Shown here: one piece after another, positions 41,598 through 50,619 of the stretch | Layout: every line of letters starts with the position of its first letter | Numbering within the stretch: position 1 is the first letter of the stretch | Source of the DNA: Microterricola viridarii | GTDB lineage: Bacteria; Actinomycetota; Actinomycetes; Actinomycetales; Microbacteriaceae | Length of the DNA stretch: 64,000 bases | Direction of reading: 5' to 3' | Assembly: GCF_900104895.1 (NCBI RefSeq) | Contig: NZ_LT629742.1 | Coordinates: 620,001 to 684,000, forward strand | Notes under the pieces: model-generated | Seen by the model: the letters and a program-made list of their open reading frames with translations, nothing else | The model's database searches: none | Told to the model about the DNA's origin: nothing | Translations under genes and position numbers: made by a program

Positions 41598-42335
41598 GTG
41601 AACGCTGCCTCCGCCCCCGCCATCCCCGCCTCGATCGACGGACTCGAGTTCGTCATGATCTCCTCCTCGGGGAGCGCCGTCTCCAGCGAGTCCCCGACGC
41701 GCTTCCGCTACCAGCAGCTCGGCCAGATGATCTGGGGCGGCTACATCGGCGACACCGTGCAGCTCGGCCGCTTCGTCGGCCGCCGCGACGGCGACGTCGT
41801 CACCATCTGCTTCGCGCACAAGCCCGTCGACGGCGGAGAGGTCATCCTCGGCACGGCCGAGAGCACCCTGCGCCGGGCGGATGACGGCAAGCTCTACCTC
41901 GACGAGGTCTTCGAGAAGGACGGCGAGGCGCACGAGAGCGCCTGCGTCGAGGTGGAGCCGCTGGCGGAGTGGCCTGCCCTCGACCTCGCACACACCAGTG
42001 AGCCCCGCATGGACGGCACCGCCTTCGTGCTGCAGCGCTCCACCGCGAGCACCGTCAACGTGGACTCGCCGACCCGCTTCGAGTTCAGCGAGAACTCCGG
42101 CATCATCTGGGGCGATTACTTCGGCGACACGGTCACCGGCGGGCGCTGCGTCGGCCGCTACAGCGGCGGCGTGCTCCAGGAATACTTCGTGCACCACGTC
42201 GTCGCCAGCGACGCCACGCTGCTCGGCGACAGCACCACGACCGTCAAGCAGACGGATGACGGCCGCTTCGAGCTCATCGAGGACTTCGTGCTGGACGGCG
42301 TGCCCGGCTTCAGCGTCTGCGTGCAGGTCGACTGA
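41598..42335 (+). CDS. Two-domain protein; tandem copies of a small beta-barrel-like domain (N-acetylglutamate synthase-like family)
   Basis: A 245-residue cytoplasmic protein of unknown role. It consists of two related halves of about 115 residues: the first reads FRYQQLGQMIWGGYIGDTVQ then GRFVG and DGGEVILGTAEST, the second FEFSENSGIIWGDYFGDTVT then GRCVG and DATLLGDSTTT, each ending in an acidic strand (EVFEKDGEAHESACVEV / EDFVLDGVPGFSVCVQV). The pattern resembles small single-domain proteins annotated 'N-acetylglutamate synthase', an annotation of doubtful meaning. GTG 41598 lies seven bases after a CATACT box, so it is probably leaderless. Confidence 0.7.
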   Translation: MNAASAPAIPASIDGLEFVMISSSGSAVSSESPTRFRYQQLGQMIWGGYIGDTVQLGRFVGRRDGDVVTICFAHKPVDGGEVILGTAESTLRRADDGKLYLDEVFEKDGEAHESACVEVEPLAEWPALDLAHTSEPRMDGTAFVLQRSTASTVNVDSPTRFEFSENSGIIWGDYFGDTVTGGRCVGRYSGGVLQEYFVHHVVASDATLLGDSTTTVKQTDDGRFELIEDFVLDGVPGFSVCVQVD

Positions 42336-42758
42336 CCGCGCGACGCGAAGCGTCGCGAAAGGCGGCAGCCCAGTCCAAGGAAAACTGCGAAACCGTCCCC
42401 GGTGCTTGCCGAGTTTCGGTGCGATCGACCAGCGGGCATGCCCAGTGCCCCGTTGGTCGAGTAGGCCCGCCAGGGCCGTATCGAGACCCTGACGTGGCGG
42501 GAAGCTGAGTCGGGTGCGGGGTCTCGATACGCTCGTTCCTCGCTACTCGACCAGCGGGTTTCGGCGCGATCGACCAGCGGGCATGCCCAGCGCCACGTTG
42601 GTCGAGTAGGCCCGTCAGGGCCGCGTCCCGTTGGTCGAGTAGGCCCGCCAGGGCCGTATCGAGACCCTGACGTGGCGGGAAGCCGACCCGGGTGCGGGGT
42701 CTCGATACGCTCGCTCCTCGCTCCTCGACCAACGAGTTTCGGCGGCCCCGCCGGGCGC
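42336..42758. repeat. Repeat field with two 116-bp direct copies
   Basis: Two 116-bp near-identical units (42451-42566 and 42629-42744) begin CGTTGGTCGAGTAGGCCCGC, contain TATCGAGACCCTGACGTGGC and GGGGTCTCGATACGCTCG, and end TTTCGGCG. A truncated third copy of the left end lies at 42595-42628. A separate 36-bp repeat, GCGATCGACCAGCGGGCATG onward, occurs at 42421 and 42567. Within each unit GGTCGAG...TATCGAGACC forms inverted segments. No gene is seen. Similar motifs are common in Microbacteriaceae (memory). Confidence 0.85.
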
Positions 42759-43346
42759 CTAGCCGCTCAGGCTCGCGCGGCCCGGGTTCGCCCGGGTGAA
42801 GCGCGTCATGCCGAGCTGGGCGCCGGCCGGCTCCCGCGGGGGCAGGTCGCTCGGCAGCAGGTACGGGCGCTGGAACACCTCGTCCAGCACCAGCACCGTC
42901 TCCACCGACTTCACCTCGGGCAGCGCCGCCAGCACGCCGATCACGAAGTCGTGGATCGCGCCCACCTCGTCGCCGCGGATGAGCAGCATGGCGTCGTGCT
43001 CGCCCGTCGTGATGCGGCACGACTCGATCTCGGTCATCTCGCTGATCTGGCTGCGGAAGCGCTCCCACGACTGCGGGTGCACAGAGAGGAACACGAGCGC
43101 GCAGATGCCGAGCCCGGCCTTGGCCGGATCGATGCGCGCGCTGAAACCGGTGATGACGCCATCTGCCATCAACTGCTCGACCCGCGTATAGACATTTGCG
43201 CGTGAGACGTTCACTCGTTCAGCTAGGGCTGACATTGAGATTCGTCCGTTATCTCGCAGTTCAGCCAAGATTTTCATGTTGATCTCGTCGAGAGTGCGGG
43301 GTGATTGTCCAGACTGATCCTGAGCGCTTTGAGCTTTGCTAGACAT
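42759..43346 (-). CDS. Lrp/AsnC-family transcriptional regulator
   Basis: A 195-residue regulator. The N-terminal HTH is LDEINMKILAELRDNGRISM then LAERVNVSRANVYTRVEQL. The RAM/AsnC ligand domain follows (ALVFLSVHPQSWERFRSQIS, SCRITTGEHDAMLLIRG, VETVLVLDEVFQRPYLLP). The start is ATG 43346 with AAAGG nine bases upstream. The longer in-frame ATG at 43439 lacks a site. It is divergent from the oligopeptide-type importer genes and probably controls them in response to an amino acid. The C-terminal tail of 20 residues is unusual. Confidence 0.9.
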   Translation of the reverse strand: MSSKAQSAQDQSGQSPRTLDEINMKILAELRDNGRISMSALAERVNVSRANVYTRVEQLMADGVITGFSARIDPAKAGLGICALVFLSVHPQSWERFRSQISEMTEIESCRITTGEHDAMLLIRGDEVGAIHDFVIGVLAALPEVKSVETVLVLDEVFQRPYLLPSDLPPREPAGAQLGMTRFTRANPGRASLSG

Positions 43347-43540
43347 AATGGCGGGCCTTTCCGTCGTTGGTGGCGCATTATCTGTAACTCTGGGGCTTTG
43401 ATTGGACAGAGTAGCGCTGATTGTGCGAATGTCATGCAAAGCCGTCCAAGTATTTGGATCGTTGAGTCGGATGCCTCGCCCAGAGATGCGCGCAGGCCGC
43501 CCGGCGTCTGCCCCCGCAGTTCATGAGAAGGAGTTACCCC
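43347..43540. promoter_or_regulatory. AT-richer divergent promoter region
   Basis: A 194-bp gap between the Lrp regulator and the importer genes, visibly less GC-rich than its surroundings (for example ATTATCTGTAACTC, GGCTTTGATTGG). It should contain Lrp sites and both promoters. No clear consensus boxes were assigned. Confidence 0.5.
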
Positions 43541-45118
43541 GTGCGCACCAAAATCCGCTACGTCGCAACAGCTCTCGGGCTGAGCGCATCGCTCGCCCTC
43601 GTCGGTTGCGCCGCAACCGCTCCGGAAGGCGGCACCGGCAGCGCTCCCACCAGCATCGTCATCGACACCGCGTTCACGCTCGAGACGGCCGACCCGGGCC
43701 GCAACTACGTGCCGACCGGCTACATGGTCTCGAAGGCGCTCTACGAGACGCTCCTCGACTTCGCCGGCTCCGACGAGAGCACCCCGGTGCCCGGTCTGGC
43801 CAGCTACACCCAGAACGACGACGCAACGGTCTTCACCTTCACCCTCGACGACGGCCGCGTCTTCTCCGACGGCACCCCGGTCACCGCGGACGACGTCGTC
43901 TTCTCGCTGAACCGCGTCAAGGGTATGACCGAGAGCAAGGCCAACTTCCTGATGGAGGGCATCGAGGTCGCCAAGGTCGACGACAAGACCGTCGAGCTCA
44001 GCACCGCGACCTCCTCGCTCAAGCTGCCCGCGCTGATGACCAACCCCTCGCTCGCGATCCTCAACTCCAAGGTCGTCATCGAGAACGGTGGCACCACCGA
44101 CAACACCGACGCCGCCGAGAAGTTCCTCAACACCACCTCCGCCGGCTCCGGCCCCTACATCCTCGACACGCTCAGCGTCGAGTCGCAGGTCGTGCTCACC
44201 GGCAACGAGAAGTACAACGGCGCAGAGGACATCGACTTCGACCGCGTCGTCATCCGCAACGTCTCCGAGAGCGCCACCCAGAAGATGAACCTCGAGGGCG
44301 GCGACTCCCAAGTGGCCGTCGACCTGAGCGGCGACCAGGTCGCCGGCCTGAGCGGCGCGGTCAGCGTCACCTCGGTGCCGTCGGCCCAGACGATCTTCCT
44401 GCTGCTGAACCAGAACCCCGAGGTTGCCGGCGTCACGGCGAACCCGGAGTTCGCCTCGGCCGTGCGCTACGCGCTCGACTACCCGGCACTCCTCGAGCTG
44501 GCCGGCGCCGGCTCGGAGCAAGCGACCGGCGTCATCCCGCCGTCGTTCCTCGGCGCGCTGACCGACGGTGTCAAGCAGGACCTCGCCGCCTCGAAGGCCG
44601 CCCTGGCCAAGTCCGGCTACGCCGGTGAGACCATCACCCTCGAGTACCCGAACGACTACCCGGTCGGCGGCGTGAGCTTCACCCCGCTCGCCGAGCGCAT
44701 CCAGTCGCAGCTGTCGGCAGCCGGCATCTCCATCGAGCTCGCACCGGCGCCGTTCACGACGCAGATCGACGAGTACGTCAACGGCCGCGAGGCGTTCAGC
44801 ATCTGGTTCTGGGGCCCGGACTACGCCGACTCGGCCAACTTCCTGCCGTTCCAGGCCGGGGCCAAGGTCGGCCTGCGCGCCGGCTGGACCGCCGAAGCCG
44901 CCCCGTCCATCGTCGAGCTGGCCACCGCCGCCGAGACCGCGACCAGCATGGAATCGCGTGAGGGCGCCTTCAGCGACTTCGCCGAGGCGCTGCAGCAGCA
45001 GGGCCCGTTCGTGCCGCTGATCGTGCCCGGCTCGAACATCGCCACCGCCGACTTCATCTCCGGTGTCAACTACAACTCGACGTGGACGATGGACATCGCC
45101 GAGCTGCAGGCCAAGTAG
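43541..45118 (+). CDS. ABC transporter peptide-binding lipoprotein (family 5 extracellular binding protein)
   Basis: Secreted lipoprotein of 525 residues. The signal peptide ends LALVGC with lipidated C23. The SBP_bac_5 fold is shown by LETADPGRNYVPTGYMVSKA, FTFTLDDGRVFSDGTPVTAD then DVVFSLNRVKG, and SGPYILDTLS. AAGGAG precedes GTG 43541. Such proteins bind oligopeptides, nickel, opines or glycosides. The Lrp-family regulator next door suggests a peptide or amino acid derivative. Confidence 0.92.
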   Translation: MRTKIRYVATALGLSASLALVGCAATAPEGGTGSAPTSIVIDTAFTLETADPGRNYVPTGYMVSKALYETLLDFAGSDESTPVPGLASYTQNDDATVFTFTLDDGRVFSDGTPVTADDVVFSLNRVKGMTESKANFLMEGIEVAKVDDKTVELSTATSSLKLPALMTNPSLAILNSKVVIENGGTTDNTDAAEKFLNTTSAGSGPYILDTLSVESQVVLTGNEKYNGAEDIDFDRVVIRNVSESATQKMNLEGGDSQVAVDLSGDQVAGLSGAVSVTSVPSAQTIFLLLNQNPEVAGVTANPEFASAVRYALDYPALLELAGAGSEQATGVIPPSFLGALTDGVKQDLAASKAALAKSGYAGETITLEYPNDYPVGGVSFTPLAERIQSQLSAAGISIELAPAPFTTQIDEYVNGREAFSIWFWGPDYADSANFLPFQAGAKVGLRAGWTAEAAPSIVELATAAETATSMESREGAFSDFAEALQQQGPFVPLIVPGSNIATADFISGVNYNSTWTMDIAELQAK

Positions 45119-45138
45119 AAGCCGAAGGAATCTCTAGC

Positions 45139-46215
45139 GTGGGAAAGAACACCCGCGCGACCCGCGTGCACCCGGCCAGAGCTCCACTTGGTGGATCCCC
45201 TCTGGCCGGGTACGTGCTTCGTCGCCTCGGAATGTCAGTACTGTTGCTCTTCGGCGTCACCCTGGTGACGTTCAGCCTCGCCAACCTCGTCCCGGGCAAC
45301 CCGATCGTGGCAGCGCTCGGCGAGGGCGCGGCCAGCAACCCTGCCACTGTGGCGGCGTACATCGAGAAGCACGGCCTCGACCAGCCGTTGCCCGTGCAGT
45401 ACCTCAACTACCTGCTCAACCTGTTCCAGGGCGACATGGGCGTCTCGCTGCGCACCGCGCAGCCGGTGGCATCCGACCTCGCCAAGGCTGTGCCGGCCAC
45501 GATCGAGGTCGCCATCGGCGCCATCATCGTCAGCCTCGCCGTCGGCGTGGCCCTCGGCTCGCTCGCGGCCTACCGCCGCGGCAAGATCAGCGACCAGCTG
45601 GTGCGCGTGCTCTCTCTCATCGGCCTGAGCATCCCGACGTTCTGGATGGCGCTGGTCAGCTTCAACTTCTTCTTCCTGCAGCTGCGCATCGCGCCCGGCT
45701 CCGGCCGGCTCTCGCCGATCCTCAGCCCGCCGCCGACGGTGACCGGGCTGTACACCGTCGACGCGCTGCTCGCCGGGCAGTGGGTGACGTTCATGGACGC
45801 CATGGCGCACCTGATGCTGCCGGTGTTCGTGCTCTCGCTGTTCACCATCGGCCTGCTCACCCGCTTCGTGCGCACCTCGGTGCTCGAGGTGCTCGACGCC
45901 GACTACATCCGCGCCGGCCGGGCGAAGGGCCTCTCCGGGCCGCGGATGCTCTTCGGCTACACGTTGCGCGGCGCCTCGCTGCCCATCCTGACCATCGTCG
46001 GGCTCGCCTTCGGCTCGCTGCTCTCCGGCACCGTGCTGGTCGAGGCCGTCTTCGCCTGGCCGGGGCTCGGCAGCTACGCCTACAACTCCGCCACCAGCCT
46101 GGACCTGCCCGGGGTGATGGGCGTCGGCCTCATCGTCGGCGTGATCTATCTGGGCATCAACTTCGCCGTGGACCTGCTCTACGGCGTGCTCGACCCGAGG
46201 GTGAGGCTCGCATGA
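45139..46215 (+). CDS. ABC peptide transporter permease, DppB/OppB type
   Basis: Membrane permease of 358 residues. After a basic N-terminus comes YVLRRLGMSVLLLFGVTLVT then FSLANLVPGNP. The coupling loop is LDADYIRAGRAKGLSGPRML. AAGGA precedes GTG 45139. It overlaps the next permease gene (ATGA). Confidence 0.92.
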   Translation: MGKNTRATRVHPARAPLGGSPLAGYVLRRLGMSVLLLFGVTLVTFSLANLVPGNPIVAALGEGAASNPATVAAYIEKHGLDQPLPVQYLNYLLNLFQGDMGVSLRTAQPVASDLAKAVPATIEVAIGAIIVSLAVGVALGSLAAYRRGKISDQLVRVLSLIGLSIPTFWMALVSFNFFFLQLRIAPGSGRLSPILSPPPTVTGLYTVDALLAGQWVTFMDAMAHLMLPVFVLSLFTIGLLTRFVRTSVLEVLDADYIRAGRAKGLSGPRMLFGYTLRGASLPILTIVGLAFGSLLSGTVLVEAVFAWPGLGSYAYNSATSLDLPGVMGVGLIVGVIYLGINFAVDLLYGVLDPRVRLA

Positions 46216-47063
46216 CGCGCCGCTGGTTGCGGATTCCATCCGCCTGGGTGACGCCGCTCGGCGTGATCGGGGCCGTCATCGCGGCCTTCTGGATCGTCGT
46301 CGCGTTCACCGCGCAGTTCTGGGTGCCGTTCGACCCGCTGGCGCAGGTGCTGCCGCGCCTGCAGGCTCCCGGCATCGACACGATCATGGGCACCGACGCG
46401 CTCGGCCGCGACATCTTCTCGCGCCTCATGACCGGCGCCGGCGTCACGATCCCGCTTGCCCTCATGCTCGTCGTCATGTCGATGGTCGTCGGCACCCTGA
46501 TCGGCGCCATCGCCGGCTACTTCGGCAAGTGGGTCGACGAGGTGCTCATGCGCCTGACCGACCTGGTGATGGCGTTCCCCACCGTCATCCTCGCCATGGT
46601 CGTCGCGGCAGCCCTCGGGCCGTCGCTGTTCAACGCCGTGATCGCCGCCTTCGTCGTGTCCTGGCCGCAGTACGCCAGGATGACGCGCAGCATCGTGCTC
46701 GGCCTCCGCACCCAGAACTACGTGATGGCCGGCCGGCTGCTCGGCTTCTCGCCGTTCAAGACGCTGCGCGTCGACGTGGCGCCGAACGTCGTCGGCCCGA
46801 TCCTGGTGCTCGCCAGCCTCGACGTCGGCACCGCGATCCTGCTGCTCTCCGGCCTCTCCTTCCTCGGCCTCGGCGCCCAGCCGCCGACCGCGGAGTGGGG
46901 CTCGATGATCTCCGCCGCCATGGCGAACTTCGACAGCTGGTGGATCGGCGTCTTCCCCGGCCTCGCGATCCTCACCGTCGTGATGGCGTTCAACTTCGTG
47001 GGTGACTCGCTCCGCGACATCTTCGACCCCACCTCCCAGATGAGCAAGGCGGGTGCACGCTGA
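46212..47063 (+). CDS. ABC peptide transporter permease, DppC/OppC type
   Basis: Membrane permease of 283 residues with the DppC motif MGTDALGRDIFSRLMTGA near residue 60 and coupling loop RTQNYVMAGRLLGFSPFKTL. It ends in DIFDPTSQMSKAG. The start overlaps the DppB-type gene and the stop overlaps the ATPase start (TGATG). Confidence 0.93.
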   Translation: MTRRWLRIPSAWVTPLGVIGAVIAAFWIVVAFTAQFWVPFDPLAQVLPRLQAPGIDTIMGTDALGRDIFSRLMTGAGVTIPLALMLVVMSMVVGTLIGAIAGYFGKWVDEVLMRLTDLVMAFPTVILAMVVAAALGPSLFNAVIAAFVVSWPQYARMTRSIVLGLRTQNYVMAGRLLGFSPFKTLRVDVAPNVVGPILVLASLDVGTAILLLSGLSFLGLGAQPPTAEWGSMISAAMANFDSWWIGVFPGLAILTVVMAFNFVGDSLRDIFDPTSQMSKAGAR

Positions 47064-47980
47064 TGACCGACGTTCTGAACACCATGGTCCCGGATGCCGA
47101 GGCGACCGCCCCGGCCGTGCTCAGCGTGCAGGGGCTCACCGTCGGGATCGGCCCGCGCAAGGCGCCGAAGCCGATCGTCACCGGCATCAGCCTCGACCTC
47201 GTGCCCGGCCGCATCCACGGCCTGGCGGGGGAGTCTGGCTCGGGCAAGACCGTCTCGTCGCTGGCGATCCTCGGCCTGCTGCCGGCGAACGCCACCGTCG
47301 GCGGCTCCATCAGGCTGTTCGACGCCGACGCGAACGGCGCCGAGCCGGGCGGCACAGAGCTGGCCGGCACAGAGCTCATCGGCATGCGCCGGCGTGCACT
47401 GAACCGCATCCGCGGCCGGCGCATCGCCATGATCTTCCAGGACCCGTCCTCCAGCCTGCACCCGCAGCTGACGGTCGGCTCCCAGCTGACCGACCACGTG
47501 CGCACCCACCTGAAGCTCGGCCGCGAGGCGGCGCGCGACCGCGCCATCGAGCTGCTGATGCGGGTGCGAGTGCCGAACCCGGTCGAGGCCCTCGGCCGCT
47601 ACCCCCATCAGTTCTCGGGCGGGCAGCGCCAGCGCATCGCGATCGCGATCGCCCTGGCCTGCGACCCGGTGGTGCTGCTCGCCGACGAGCCGACCACGGC
47701 CCTCGACGTCACTGTGCAGGCCGGCATCCTGCACCTGCTGCGTGACCTCGCCGACGAGCGCCAGCTCGCCGTGCTGCTGGTCACCCACGACCTCGGCGTG
47801 ATGAGCGCCATAGCCGACGAGGTCTCGGTGATGCGCCACGGCGCGATCGTGGAGACCGGCCCGCGCGAGCAGATCTTCGGCGCCCCGCAGCACGCGTACA
47901 CCCGCGAGCTGCTGGAGTCGCTGCCGAGCGCCCAGGGTTCCGACACGCCGTCCGTGATCCAGAAGGAGGCCGGCCGATGA
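47063..47980 (+). CDS. ABC peptide transporter ATPase, DppD/OppD type
   Basis: A 305-residue ATPase. Walker A is GESGSGKT (56-63), signature FSGGQRQRIAIA, Walker B VVLLADEPTTALDVT, and switch LLVTHDLGVM. It lacks the long cysteine-rich C-terminus of classic OppD (few cysteines seen), so the iron-sulfur cluster found in some members is not expected. The stop overlaps the next ATPase gene. Confidence 0.92.
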   Translation: MTDVLNTMVPDAEATAPAVLSVQGLTVGIGPRKAPKPIVTGISLDLVPGRIHGLAGESGSGKTVSSLAILGLLPANATVGGSIRLFDADANGAEPGGTELAGTELIGMRRRALNRIRGRRIAMIFQDPSSSLHPQLTVGSQLTDHVRTHLKLGREAARDRAIELLMRVRVPNPVEALGRYPHQFSGGQRQRIAIAIALACDPVVLLADEPTTALDVTVQAGILHLLRDLADERQLAVLLVTHDLGVMSAIADEVSVMRHGAIVETGPREQIFGAPQHAYTRELLESLPSAQGSDTPSVIQKEAGR

Positions 47981-48831
47981 GCGCGAGCCCGAACGATCTG
48001 CTGAGCGTCACCGACCTCGTCATCGAGTACCACGGCGCCTCTGTCGTGCGGGCCGTCGACGGCGTCTCGCTGTCGATCGCGCCCGGTGAGGTGCTGGCGC
48101 TAGTCGGCGAGAGCGGCTGCGGCAAGTCCAGCCTCGCCCGCGCCGTCGTCGGCATGGAGAAGCCGCGCTCCGGGAGCGTGAGCTACCGCGGCCAGGCCGT
48201 GCCGCTGCTCGGCGTGCGCCGCCGGCCGACCGCCTTCACGTCGATCCAGATGGTGTTCCAAGACCCGAACTCGTCGCTGAACCCGCGCATCCGGGTCGGT
48301 ACCCAGATCACCGAGGGTATCCGCGCCGCGCTCGCCCGCGGCGAGGCGGGCTCGAAGCCGGAGGAGTGGCTGGAGCGGGTCGGCCTGCCGACCGCGATGG
48401 TCTCCCGCTACGCGCACGAGCTCTCCGGCGGCCAGCGGCAGCGCGTGGCGATCGCCCGCGCCCTCGCCGCCCGGCCCGACCTGCTCGTCGCCGACGAGCC
48501 GATCTCGGCCCTGGACGCCTCCAGCCAGGCCTCCGTCGCCGACATGATGCGCCGGCTGGCGCTGGATGCCGGGGCCGGCCTGCTGTTCATCTCGCACGAC
48601 CTCGCCATCGTGCGCCTGATCGCCGACCGCACCGTTGTGATGTACCGCGGCCAGATCGTGGAGTCCGGCGTCTCGGAGCGCATCTGGGAGGAGCCGGCCC
48701 ACCCGTACACGCAGGCGCTGCTCTCGGCCATCCCCGCGCCGGACGGCCGCGGCATCCTGCCCGCTGCCCCCGCTGCGGAGGCGCCGGCCGAGTGGCGCAG
48801 CTCGCTGCCGGCCGCGCTCGACCGCGTCTAG
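47977..48831 (+). CDS. ABC peptide transporter ATPase, DppF/OppF type
   Basis: A 284-residue ATPase. Walker A is GESGCGKSS, Q-loop MVFQDPNSSLNPRIRVG, signature LSGGQRQRVAIA, Walker B DLLVADEPISALDAS, switch LLFISHDLAIV. It closes the five-gene importer, is coupled to DppD, and is followed by a palindrome. Confidence 0.92.
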   Translation: MSASPNDLLSVTDLVIEYHGASVVRAVDGVSLSIAPGEVLALVGESGCGKSSLARAVVGMEKPRSGSVSYRGQAVPLLGVRRRPTAFTSIQMVFQDPNSSLNPRIRVGTQITEGIRAALARGEAGSKPEEWLERVGLPTAMVSRYAHELSGGQRQRVAIARALAARPDLLVADEPISALDASSQASVADMMRRLALDAGAGLLFISHDLAIVRLIADRTVVMYRGQIVESGVSERIWEEPAHPYTQALLSAIPAPDGRGILPAAPAAEAPAEWRSSLPAALDRV

Positions 48832-48877
48832 CGGCGCCCAGCCGCGCGCCCAACCGCCGCAACCCCACGCAACCCCA

Positions 48878-48939
48878 CGTCGAGACTGCGCGACTTGTAG
48901 TTCCAGCCCCCGGGAACTACAAGTCGCGCAGTCTCGACG
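48878..48939. repeat. GAGACTGCGCGACTTGT palindrome, copy 3
   Basis: Perfect inverted repeat with 27-nt arms (48878-48904, 48913-48939) and an 8-nt C-rich loop. The arms match copies at 1423 and 41375 apart from one internal base (TGTAGTT for TGTCGTT). It lies 47 bp after the last importer gene. Confidence 0.9.
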
Positions 48940-48991
48940 AGCTGGGCGCGCGGGCGCGGGCGAGGGCGCGGGCGCGGGGCAACAGCAGAAA

Positions 48992-49050
48992 ACTCAGGAC
49001 CACAGCCGCACTGGCCCTAGATTCGGGGCAGCGGGCGTGTGGTCCTGAGT
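48992..49050. terminator. Hairpin between convergent importer and phosphatase genes
   Basis: ACTCAGGACCACA (48992-49004) pairs perfectly with TGTGGTCCTGAGT (49038-49050), with a 33-nt interior. No T-run. Probably a second transcription barrier behind the palindrome at 48878. Confidence 0.6.
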
Positions 49051-49067
49051 GTGCGGGTGCGTCGCTG

Positions 49068-49865
49068 CTAGAGCGCGGTCTCGCGCGGCTCGGCGTAGAC
49101 GAGCTCGTGCACGCCGGAGAGGATCTCGTCCGGCCGGAACGGGTAGCGCGCGATCTCGGCGTCGTCGCTGATGCCGGTGAGCACCAGGATCGTGTGCAGG
49201 CCCGCCTCGATGCCGGCGACGATGTCGGTGTCCATCCGGTCGCCGATCATGGCCGTGTTCTCGGAGTGCGCGCCGATCTTGTTCATCGCCGAGCGGAACA
49301 TCATCGGGTTCGGCTTGCCCACGATGTAGGGCTCCATGCCGGTCGCCTTCGTGATGAGGGCGGCGATGGCGCCGGTGGCGGGCATCGGGCCGTCGGCGCT
49401 CGGGCCGGTGGCATCCGGGTTCGTGGCAATGAATCGGGCGCCGCCGACGATCAGGCGGATCGCCTTGGTGATCGCCTCGAAGGAGTAGTTGCGGGTCTCG
49501 CCCACGACGACGTAGTCGGGGCTCGTCTCGGTCATGATGAAGCCGGCCTCGTGCAGGGCCGTTGTCAGGCCAGCCTCGCCGATGACGAAGGCGCTGCCGC
49601 CGGGGCTCTGCGACTTGAGGAACGCGGCGGTGGCCAGCGCGCTCGTCCAGATGGCCTCCTCCGGCACAATGAGGCCGGAGGCGCGGAGCCGCGCGCTCAG
49701 GTCGCGCGGGGTGAAGATGGAGTTGTTGGTGAGCACCAGGTAGGGGTTGCCCTCGGTGCGCCACTGCTCGAGCAGTTCGGCCGCGCCGGGGAGCGGCTCG
49801 TTCTCGTGCACCAGCACGCCATCCATATCGGTGAGCCAGCATTCGATTTCATCGCGACGTGCCAT
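49068..49865 (-). CDS. HAD-IIA family phosphatase (NagD-like)
   Basis: Cytoplasmic HAD phosphatase of 265 residues. Motif [16 protein letters not shown] (D-x-D), motif [12 protein letters not shown], the IIA cap, [12 protein letters not shown] (K of motif III) and motif [14 protein letters not shown] 49865 is chosen because GGAAGGATGCTC precedes it. NagD-like enzymes dephosphorylate nucleotides or sugar phosphates; the substrate is unassigned. It follows no obvious operon partner, with 102 bp to the mntR end. Confidence 0.9.
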   Translation of the reverse strand: MARRDEIECWLTDMDGVLVHENEPLPGAAELLEQWRTEGNPYLVLTNNSIFTPRDLSARLRASGLIVPEEAIWTSALATAAFLKSQSPGGSAFVIGEAGLTTALHEAGFIMTETSPDYVVVGETRNYSFEAITKAIRLIVGGARFIATNPDATGPSADGPMPATGAIAALITKATGMEPYIVGKPNPMMFRSAMNKIGAHSENTAMIGDRMDTDIVAGIEAGLHTILVLTGISDDAEIARYPFRPDEILSGVHELVYAEPRETAL

Positions 49866-49967
49866 GAGCATCCTTCCTTCAGTGCTCAGCCTAGGGCGGA
49901 TGCGGCGTGCTCATGTTACGGCGACGGGTCGGAGGCGTTTCGCGGGCGGCCTCGCGGGCCCGAGCGG

Positions 49968-50609
49968 CTAGGCGCTGACCCAGATGCTCGCGAGCGCCTC
50001 GGCCGAGAGCGGGAGCAGGCGGCCGTCCGGCAGCAGCACGCCGGCATCCGCCAGCTCGAGCGCGGTGTCGAGGCCGATGCCGTTGTCGGTGAGCAGGCGC
50101 AGCACGGCCGGGTCGCGGTCGCTGATGCGCACGACGGCGCCGCGGTGGCCGGCGACGGCCTCGGCGAGCAGCACAGCGGCGGGGCGCTGCAGGCTGCCGT
50201 CTGCGGCCGGGATGGGGTCGCCGTGCGGGTCGCGCCGCGGGTGGCCGAGCCGCGCATCGATCGCCGCGAGCAGCCGCTCGCTCAGCGCGTGCTCCAGCAC
50301 CTCGGCCTCGTCGTGCACCGCGTCCCAGGTGTAGCCCATCTCGTTCACGAGCCAGGTCTCGATCAGGCGGTGCCGGCGCACCACCTGGAGCGCCCGCGCG
50401 GTGCCCGCCTCGTTCAGTCGCACCGCGCCGTAGGGAACGTGGGTGACCATTCCCATGGCGGCGAGCTTCTTGACCATCTCGGTGACCGAGCTGGGCGCGA
50501 TGCCGAGCTTGCCGGCCAGCGCGGAGGGCGTGATCGGCTCCGGCTGCCACTCGGTGTGCGCGTAGATGGTCTTGAGGTAGTCCTCGATGGCGGGGGTCGT
50601 GGCAGGCAT
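49968..50609 (-). CDS. mntR: DtxR/MntR-family metal-dependent repressor
   Basis: A 213-residue regulator: winged helix (IEDYLKTIYAHTEWQ, ALAGKLGIAPSSVTEMVKKL), dimerisation/metal domain (RRHRLIETWLVNEMGYTWDA then HDEAEVLEHALSERLLAAID) and a C-terminal SH3-like FeoA part (RGAVVRISDRDPAVLRLL). It lies ten bases behind the Mn transporter gene, whose start carries matching palindromes, so manganese is the likely corepressor; iron is possible. Seven bases before ATG 50609 is TAGTCT, formed in part by the mntH stop codon, suggesting an additional leaderless internal promoter. Confidence 0.9.
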   Translation of the reverse strand: MPATTPAIEDYLKTIYAHTEWQPEPITPSALAGKLGIAPSSVTEMVKKLAAMGMVTHVPYGAVRLNEAGTARALQVVRRHRLIETWLVNEMGYTWDAVHDEAEVLEHALSERLLAAIDARLGHPRRDPHGDPIPAADGSLQRPAAVLLAEAVAGHRGAVVRISDRDPAVLRLLTDNGIGLDTALELADAGVLLPDGRLLPLSAEALASIWVSA

Positions 50610-50619
50610 CGACCCCAGA

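Noticed and set aside
42421-42744. CRISPR array
   Set aside because: Repeats are 116 bp with no regular spacers and no cas genes nearby.
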